A DNA stretch of 64,000 bases. It comes from Dolomedes plantarius (lineage: Eukaryota; Arthropoda; Arachnida; Araneae; Dolomedidae). Shown here one piece after another: positions 57,131 to 64,000 of this stretch. Numbering within the stretch: the first letter of the stretch is position 1; every line of letters starts with the position of its first letter. The notes below the pieces were generated by a model. That model was given only the letters and a program-made list of their open reading frames with translations. It was not told the DNA's origin and ran no database searches. The stretch spans positions 49,755,533 through 49,819,532 of the forward strand of contig OU015500.1 of assembly GCA_907164885.2 (NCBI GenBank). Direction: 5' to 3'. Position numbers and translations under genes: made by a program.

Positions 57131-59201
57131 CCTAGCTTGATAAAGGAGATGAAGTAGTGTAACTAAGTGTAGAGTCGTGCTCCGTTGTAAACAATTACTA
57201 CGTCCAGGCATCCATGTGGTTGTGGTTATAAATATACCACTCCAATATTATCTACAGCTTAATAATGTGAGAGAGAACGAGCTGTGAAACAGATGAAGCT
57301 ATGGATTGGAGCCGACGAAGCAGCATTTTGTTTTCACGCATCATTTTTCGACGTTTGATGGGGAGATGATGAGTAATCCAGGTTGATTTTTTGTGTTTAG
57401 TCCCGATTTTTACTGCAGGCGAATTACCTCGGGGGTTTTCGTCATGGTTGACCTTGGAGGTTACGTGATTATTCTCGTCGAGACGACGGATAAGAAGATC
57501 AAGCTTTACGGTGAGCAAGTTATTTTAAATTTCGTATTCATTTTCAGTTTACAATAAGTATGAAATTTTCATTTAAACTGAATCTGATTAATAGCCTATG
57601 AAAGTACGAAAAAGGCGGTAAATTTAACTGCACATCTTGAGTTTAGCGGCAAAAATAATCATGTAGAATTTATAAATAAATTTGTTGTATGTTCCTGTTT
57701 CCATTCGTCTAAATTTTTCATTGATATTTTTTTTTGCATTTGGAATTTTTTTTTGGAGTACACGTAACAAGTTCTTATGTCGTATAGTATTATTGTGGTT
57801 GGAGCACAATGTTTTGTTCTCAGAGTTCTGTGATGTAGGAACGTTGGTTATTTATTTTTAGTTAAAATATTGTTTTGAAAATTTATTCACTTTATAATTG
57901 TTCTGTTTCTTTACACTTAATATATTTCTCTTACTGAAAGCGGTAAATAATGCTAGTTTTAAGACAGGAAGATACTTTGACAGCTGAAAGCTGAAATCCT
58001 TACAAATTTATGTAGAATTCTATATACTACCAAATTGTATGGTTTTACTAACTGCCATATTTTGCTGTCTATAGAATAAAGTAGTAGAAGGATTTTGTTT
58101 TTAATTATCTGTGATAGATTGCTATAACAGTTATATCTTATGTGTTAATTCCGCTTTATTGCTGAAATGTGTGGTGTTAAACATAACAACAAAATTTTTT
58201 TCTCTGAAGTAGGTTTTAAATGTATTATTATAAAAAGCATCTTGATATTTAAGCTCAACTCTATTAAAAAATTAAATAAATTAACAATTAAACAAGGGAC
58301 ATTCATAAGATTAGTAAAGCATTGAAAATTTCCATAGATCATGAATAAACAAAATGCATAAACTTGTGGAGTAGATGTTTCAAATTTGTCAATCAACATC
58401 TTTGTTACTATCAAGAAATTTCTTAGAATATTTTTAGTTTATCATTTGTGTATATTTTTGAATCAATATTTCATAATGGGAAAAGTCTTCTGGAAATTTA
58501 AGTTTGTGGTAAACACAGAGTTTGGAGCAATACTTTTACTGTGAATGTATAAAAGATTTCTTAAATATATTGTTATCCAACTTTACTTATCTATAAAGCA
58601 TATAAAATTTTGTCTTTCACTATTAATTGCCCTAAGATGTAAATTGCTTTTACTCTTTGATACTGCATGGATTAATGTTTACATTATGTTAAAGGGAATT
58701 ATTCATATTTCTCAAAATTCTACATTGTGAATAGTGTGTGGTCCTACCTGAGTAAAAATCTGATTTATGATTTCCCAACAATATAAATTTTTTTTTTTTG
58801 TAACTATGCTTTTTTATTTATATCCAGATGCATTTACAATTTTGTGATGAAGGTGATATCACCTTATATGTGTATTAATTCGAAAAGGTTCTATAATGAA
58901 ATTATTTGTAGTGTTTTCTAAATATCTCCTGGTCTAGAAACTTCAGCTGCATTTAGGTATTTTTGAAAAACCATTTACCTTATTTTCACAATTCTTTTAA
59001 AAGAATGTTTTGATTTGTTTATTTTGAAAAAATATTCATTAATTGTTAAGTTCTTAATTTTGCCTTTTGGTTATATGTAAGGCTTAAATTTGACATAATG
59101 ATCATATCGATGTTGAGTATGTTTTTCAGTAAAATGTCAAAGGGAAATAATGTATAGTTGAAACGTAAATTTTAAATACATGAAGTATATTTAAGTACTT
59201 A
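57131..59201. other. Gene-free AT-rich stretch
   Basis: No gene or element recognised. Confidence 0.55.
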
Positions 59202-59209
59202 TTAAAGTA

Positions 59210-59423
59210 CAAGTGATCCTCAATCTTTTTATGTTTATGCCCCCTTTGGATGACCTTCAGACCCTATGTCCCTGGCTAAATCTATAAAAAACACTAGTAA
59301 CTACTAGTAAAATACATTTTACACATATTGTTAGCTAACCCTCCCTCAGACACTCCTCAATATCACTCACGCCTCCTCAGGGATGTGCCCCTTCCCCTCC
59401 CCCCTTCAGGTTGAGAATCACTG
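59210..59423. mobile_element. hAT-type MITE, decayed
   Basis: The complemented right end CAGTGATTCTCAACCTGAAG pairs with the left end CAAGTGATCCTCAATCTTTT. The flanks TTAAAGTA and TTATAGTG match at six of eight positions. The interior is C-rich on the plus strand. Non-coding. Confidence 0.6.
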
Positions 59424-59431
59424 TTATAGTG

Positions 59432-62270
59432 TGTTTGAAAAGTGTGGTCTTATAAGGATGCTGAAGATTCTTAGCTAATTACAATTTAAATTTAAAATGA
59501 ATTTTGATGTGAAACTTATGAATGTGTTGTTATCTATCAATTTAAACATTCAATTGGCAACAACACATACATACGTTTAACACATTCATAAGCCAAATTT
59601 GAATTTTCTTATAAAATTGTTGGCCTTGCTAGAATCTTTGATTAAGGCAGATATAATTTTAATTTTTTGGCTAAAATGACAAATTTTCAGATTTTTAGCA
59701 ATTTACTTTATCACTTTTAAATTTTATAAAATAATCATGGGAAATTTTCATGTAAGAAATGGCTTCTATTTTACTTGCTAATGTCAATTTTTATTTCTTC
59801 TGAAATTAAAGCTAGTTTTTAGTTACTTTGGGTGTGAGAAAATTTTGACATGTTGTACACATTTGACTTAGAGAGTGTACAAATAGGTACTCCTTATGTA
59901 GACAGTGAGACAACTTTTATGTTATTTTCATTTTAATTAGTTCTATGCTTAATTTAAAACAAAATACAATTGGGACATTTAAATATTTTTCTCTAAAAGT
60001 TGACAGTAAGGATGCATTTTCAAGCGTAATCTTAGTGAATGCAAGCTCAAAATATTTATATATGATTTCATTCTAAATGTACATTTTCAACAAAAGAACA
60101 ATTGTTGTTTAGTTTAGTTCGTAACTAATCATGAGCTTTTAAATAAAATTGAAAAGAAAAGTTGTTTGAAGATTACTAGATTAGACAGATACCATCTATA
60201 AAGACAGAGCTTTAATCAGTTTCTTATTAGCAAAAATTTCTATTTTTGAAAACAAATTAAACTATCTGACCTTGTTTATACTTCTCCACGGTCAACTCTC
60301 TTTAATTTATTATTTTTAAGTTCTATCAATAAAAGGGAATTATATTTGGAACTTTGTGTGCCAAAATAATTTAAATTAAAAAAAAGGGAAAATTTTAACA
60401 AAATGAGAATGTTTAGCATTTCTGGCCAAGTGGATAAGAATAAAACTGTATTCGAAATCCTCAATAGGACGTAAAAATGACAGCTAGTGTCAGACTTAAA
60501 ATCCTTCATGCCACAAAGCGTAAGATGGAATTGTTTCTAAGGCACATTTGTGATTTCCCTATAGAGACAATAATATCTAATCTTCTGTAGCCTGAAGGAG
60601 GACTACATTTGGACAATGCACAAAGAATTATGAATTAGATTTTCCCTAAACGTTTTTTTCTTTTCATTTCTTCGTACGTGAAACGTCATCTAACAAAGTT
60701 TTGCTTAAAAGTTGCTTGGCATATTTTACAATAGTTTGTAGAAGAAATGTACAGCCTTCATGACTGTAGATTAGTTTTTATTAATTCTTTTTCACGGGCA
60801 TAAGTTGTTGATGGCTTTGTTTTTGTATACACCAATACTCTAGACTGCTAAAATTTGGCGGGAGAAGTGGACGAGTAATTAGCAATATAGACTAAGTGCT
60901 AGAACAGATATTACCAATTTTTATACCGCGAAACCCAAGGGCTCTGCCGGTAAAAATTGCGGTTCCTTTAATAAAATTAGTTTTTGAAATTCTGTCGTGC
61001 ACAGTTAAGCAAAATGCTGTCAGGATATGGAAAAAGTAAAGAAAAACTTTGACACATAAATCATCATTTAAAATTAACATTATTTACTCTTTCGTTATCT
61101 TTTTATTTGGTTTTCACTAAGTTATTTCTGTTTGTTTTGTTGTTCAAATGCTCATCAATAAAATTCGCTAGTTTTCCAAAACAGTTTATCATAGTGAAAG
61201 GGTTCAGCAATTAAAATAAACTGGGAACAACTGGGTTGAAAGGGGTGTTTATCATTCAATTAAAAAAAATATATTAGAATCGTTTTGTGTGTTACATATT
61301 GCTTGAGGGTCGATTTCTTACTTTTTCTTTCCTTTTTGAATTTTTTTTTGCCGAAGTTGTGAATATTGTGAAATGTAGATGTAAAGACGAAAAAGAAAAT
61401 AAGAAAAAAAATAGTGTTTTGTCAGGTTTTACAGTTAATCAAAATCTTAAGATCTATCATAAATTTTCTGTTTGAATATTTGCCCCAGAGACAACGGTTT
61501 CGAATCAATCACCTCGCGACAACCTGCCACCCCAAGGTTCTGCTACCTGTATAGTACCTGTTGTATTCCCCCCAGGTGCACACCGGAAACCGTTATGGTG
61601 AAGCGCAAGGGAAGACAGATTTAGAATCGGATCGTTCGGCATGAATGATCACTCGCCAATACCCTCGTTTCTTGGCTGCAAAACTTGGCATCACTTATTT
61701 TTAAGTGTAAATTGACGTATCATTTTGGAATATTGATGTGCAAATTCGGTTATTAGATGAAAAAGTGATCTCAGTTATCTTCTATGTATGCATGAATGAT
61801 TATAATTTTCCTTCAGATAATAAAACAGGAGACATTGTATGACCTCTCTTTCACAAGGTTCTTTGTTCTAACGGTACTTTAATACTCCTTGAATTTGAAA
61901 TTTCATTTTAAGCACCGATTTAGCTCTTTTATTGATTTTATTATTATTATTTGAGAAGAAGGGAAAGGACCCTTAAAAAATTAATAACAATAAAAAAAAA
62001 AGACTAGAGTTTAAATTGGGGATCAGGTGCTACCGTTTTTCAAGTCGACCATGTGTATACTGAAAAGTTCCAAAAGAACATGCACAGAACTCATTGTACA
62101 CATGCTCGACCCCTGGTTGTGCGAGCGGTAGCAAAGATTCGGTTTCTGTGATTTCGTTAGGGCACCACTGGGTGAAAAGGAGAAAGGGGGTTAATATTGA
62201 AACATGAAAATATTAATGCGACACAAATTTTCAATACATAAATTCAAATTTTAATTTAAACAAAATAATC
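59432..62270. other. Gene-free stretch
   Basis: A perfect 14-bp inverted repeat CTTATGAATGTGTT lies at 59515-59528 with its complement at 59579-59592. A GC-richer patch at 61490-61680 is unassigned. An imperfect inverted repeat lies at about 62030-62135. Confidence 0.5.
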
Positions 62271-62625
62271 TTAAAATTGATAATGCAATATTTGATATTG
62301 CAAATCTGCGGCGAACTCGTTGTAATGTGGCACATAAGTTGAATTCCCAGTTCTCAGGCATTGGTCAAAGTGAGTGTCAGTGGGGCTTGATCGGTACTTT
62401 GAATTTAAGAATTTCATATTAGAAAACAAAGATTCATAAGCATAAATTCTTGGTATTAAATTCTTCTAATAAGGAATCAAAATGTTTGACAAACTAATAA
62501 TAGGTGGTAGCATATCCGTCCCAATTATTTTCTAATTTTAAATTTGGGAAATGTGATAAATTATTTTTCTCCATATGCGATTTCCAGAGCGACAATTTAT
62601 CTTTTAATGCATTTATCGTACTTAT
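62271..62625 (-). pseudogene. hAT transposase C-terminal relic
   Basis: Minus-strand blocks read INALKDKLSLWKSHMEKNNL then SHFPNLK, then FVKHFDSLLEEF, and in another frame YESLFSNMKFLNSKYRSSPT then DTHFDQCLRTG, ending in a stop at 62271. The xLxLWxxxL-x-HFPxL and FSxMKxxKxxxRxxLxDxH patterns are those of hAT transposases near the GTF2IRD2/EPM2AIP1 group. Frameshifts and stops are present, and no N-terminal domain is seen. Confidence 0.7.
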
Positions 62626-62798
62626 CATACAAGCAAGGGGAGAACGATGCTATTGAGAAATCAATCTGCTCAGTTTTTGATTTTTACGATTTTTAATTTT
62701 TTTTACTAAAATTATTCATTACAAGCACGAGCGTTTATTCTTCAACTATCTAAAAATTTTCGAAATTGTTTCGCGGGCACCGCGTTGCCGACCCCTTG
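62271..62798 (-). mobile_element. hAT element relic with one terminus
   Basis: On the minus strand the 5' terminus reads CAAGGGGTCGGCAACGCGG, close to the CAGGGGTCGGCAAC ends of many hAT elements. A transposase relic follows in the same orientation. The other terminus was not found. Confidence 0.6.
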
Positions 62799-64000
62799 TG
62801 TAGGGCTTCGAGCCCTTTTTGTTGGCTGGGTGTTTTGTTGCCGCCCGGAATCGGCTTTAAACTGCAGGTCCATCTACTTGTGATTGATCTGAATGGATCT
62901 ACTTTTGTATGCATTTGCTACGAAACAACCAATAAATAATTTGGAGTATGTCCAAAAAATTTTTCGATAACGCTATGAAATAGTTCCCAAATTAAGCTCT
63001 TGAGTTAGTCACCCGCCTTGCCCATAGATCTGTTAACTATATTCAGAACATTTTTACTTTTTACTACTCCATTTTTAATGTTAAGTCCTCGTGTTACAAT
63101 AGTTGACCTTAGCGCTCCTAACCTACGAACCAACCTATGTTTTTAATTTACCCATATATTTTTGGGTTCTTTTAAAGAACTTTCTAAAAGTTTTTCAAAG
63201 TTTGCGTAGAAAATATATAGCTGAACAAATTTATTGCTAGTAAAGATGTTAAGAACAGTATCAGAAAAATTAGCAGCTAAGTTAGTTTAAAACACCGAAT
63301 ACGTATCTGGTACGAATACGAATACCAAATATGTATTCGAAATACGTCACAGAAGTAGCTGTAGAAAACATGTTTTACTCTAGGCGCTTAAAATTCTGGT
63401 TGAGTGCTTTTTAAAACGCCTTCAACATATCCTAATTTTGCTTTCCGTAACTGAGTATCAATAGTTGACAAAATATTACAATTAAGCTGGTTATAACGCG
63501 TGTTTTCTGGAACATCAAACCATGCGTGTTAAATAGCAAACAAACTGTAAACGAAAAGTGTGTTATTTTAATCAACTTTCACTTTTAAAATTTAGTCGAC
63601 TGCTTCGCATTCACTAATTAATTTTTTTAAAAAATATTTACATGTTTATTCACAATTTTGTTTAATCGTTTTCGTCCAGTTTCAGCTGTCGCAGGTATGT
63701 GACCCTGAAAAACACGGTGTGTGCGTAATTATGCCATTGCAAACCGGTGCATGTTTCGTAGCGAGATATCACGTTGTGACTCACAGAGAGTCAGAATATT
63801 AAATGGATTGTTTCGCTTATTTTAATAATCGTGAAAGCCATTGGAATTTTACAAGGGAAAAAATAAAATTGTGAAAATATTATAAACACGTGTGTTTTTA
63901 TTTATATTCAGACTCAATAAAAGGAAAATTAGGGCAATCTTTGAATGTTGTGTATGTAGATGTTCCTCGCTTATGTTATTAAAAGCTTGGTGAAAAGTCA
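62799..64000. other. Gene-free stretch
   Basis: Near 63295-63350 the phrase GAATACGTAT/ATACGAATAC is repeated in both orientations, perhaps a MITE edge. Nothing else recognised. Confidence 0.45.

Noticed and set aside
1..64000. CRISPR arrays, rRNA genes, phage or bacterial operons
   Set aside because: No regularly spaced short repeats with unique spacers, no rRNA-like sequence and no compact gene clusters; the element types are animal.

Overview
The window looks like ordinary non-coding chromosome from an animal, most likely an arthropod and plausibly an arachnid. It is strongly AT-rich, rich in (AT)n, (AC)n and (TATG)n microsatellites, and packed with decayed animal-type DNA transposons. 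No bacterial gene layout, rRNA, CRISPR array or convincing host protein-coding gene is visible. The species is an inference from the element mix and cannot be proved from the window.

Left part (1-16 kb): a possible pogo-like scrap near 0.3 kb and a short LTR-like block at 4.0-4.2 kb. Two non-autonomous Helitrons lie at 4.9-5.7 and 6.3-7.0 kb. A piggyBac relic at 8.17-8.75 kb still shows the transposase C-terminus. tRNA-derived SINEs sit near 9.3 and 10.6 kb, and a blurred tandem-repeat landscape covers 7.2-11 kb. At 12.8-14.5 kb a hAT-type element contains a nested Tc1-like element, and a second hAT relic lies at 15.27-16.04 kb.

Middle part (16-48 kb): a fold-back repeat (16.25-16.8 kb), a 336-bp tandem duplication (17.6-18.2 kb), a third Helitron copy (19.1 kb), and a four-unit array of a small element with GGCCCGGC termini (20.27-20.85 kb). 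Then come a 195-bp recent tandem duplication (21.7-22.1 kb) and an internally deleted Helitron that keeps a helicase relic (22.2-23.8 kb). A palindromic mariner derivative (25.66-26.25 kb) and a fourth Helitron copy (28.8-29.6 kb) follow. At 33-39 kb two nested inverted repeat pairs hold a Tc1-like element with ~220-bp inverted ends, a pogo-type MITE and a probable solo LTR. A tRNA-SINE with a perfect 14-bp target duplication is at 42 kb, a Tc1 relic at 43-44 kb, and a TTAA fold-back element inside one copy of a duplicated segment at 45 kb.

Right part (48.7-64 kb): the most interesting locus is a ~5-kb unit with ~0.75-kb inverted arms (48696-53665). It carries a decayed plus-strand gene: conserved N-terminal blocks, a PIN/FEN-like acidic core and a Cys-rich C-terminal cluster. 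The gene is split by a Tc1-like element whose 346-codon transposase is intact with a complete DD34E triad. The arms themselves encode the N-terminal part of the split gene. Further right are a hAT MITE with a perfect 8-bp target duplication (54.07-54.25 kb), another hAT MITE (59.2 kb) and a hAT transposase relic (62.3-62.8 kb).

The only long intact reading frame is the Tc1-like transposase at 49891-50931. Other coding matter is pseudogenic transposon protein. Most remaining sequence shows nothing assignable by eye.
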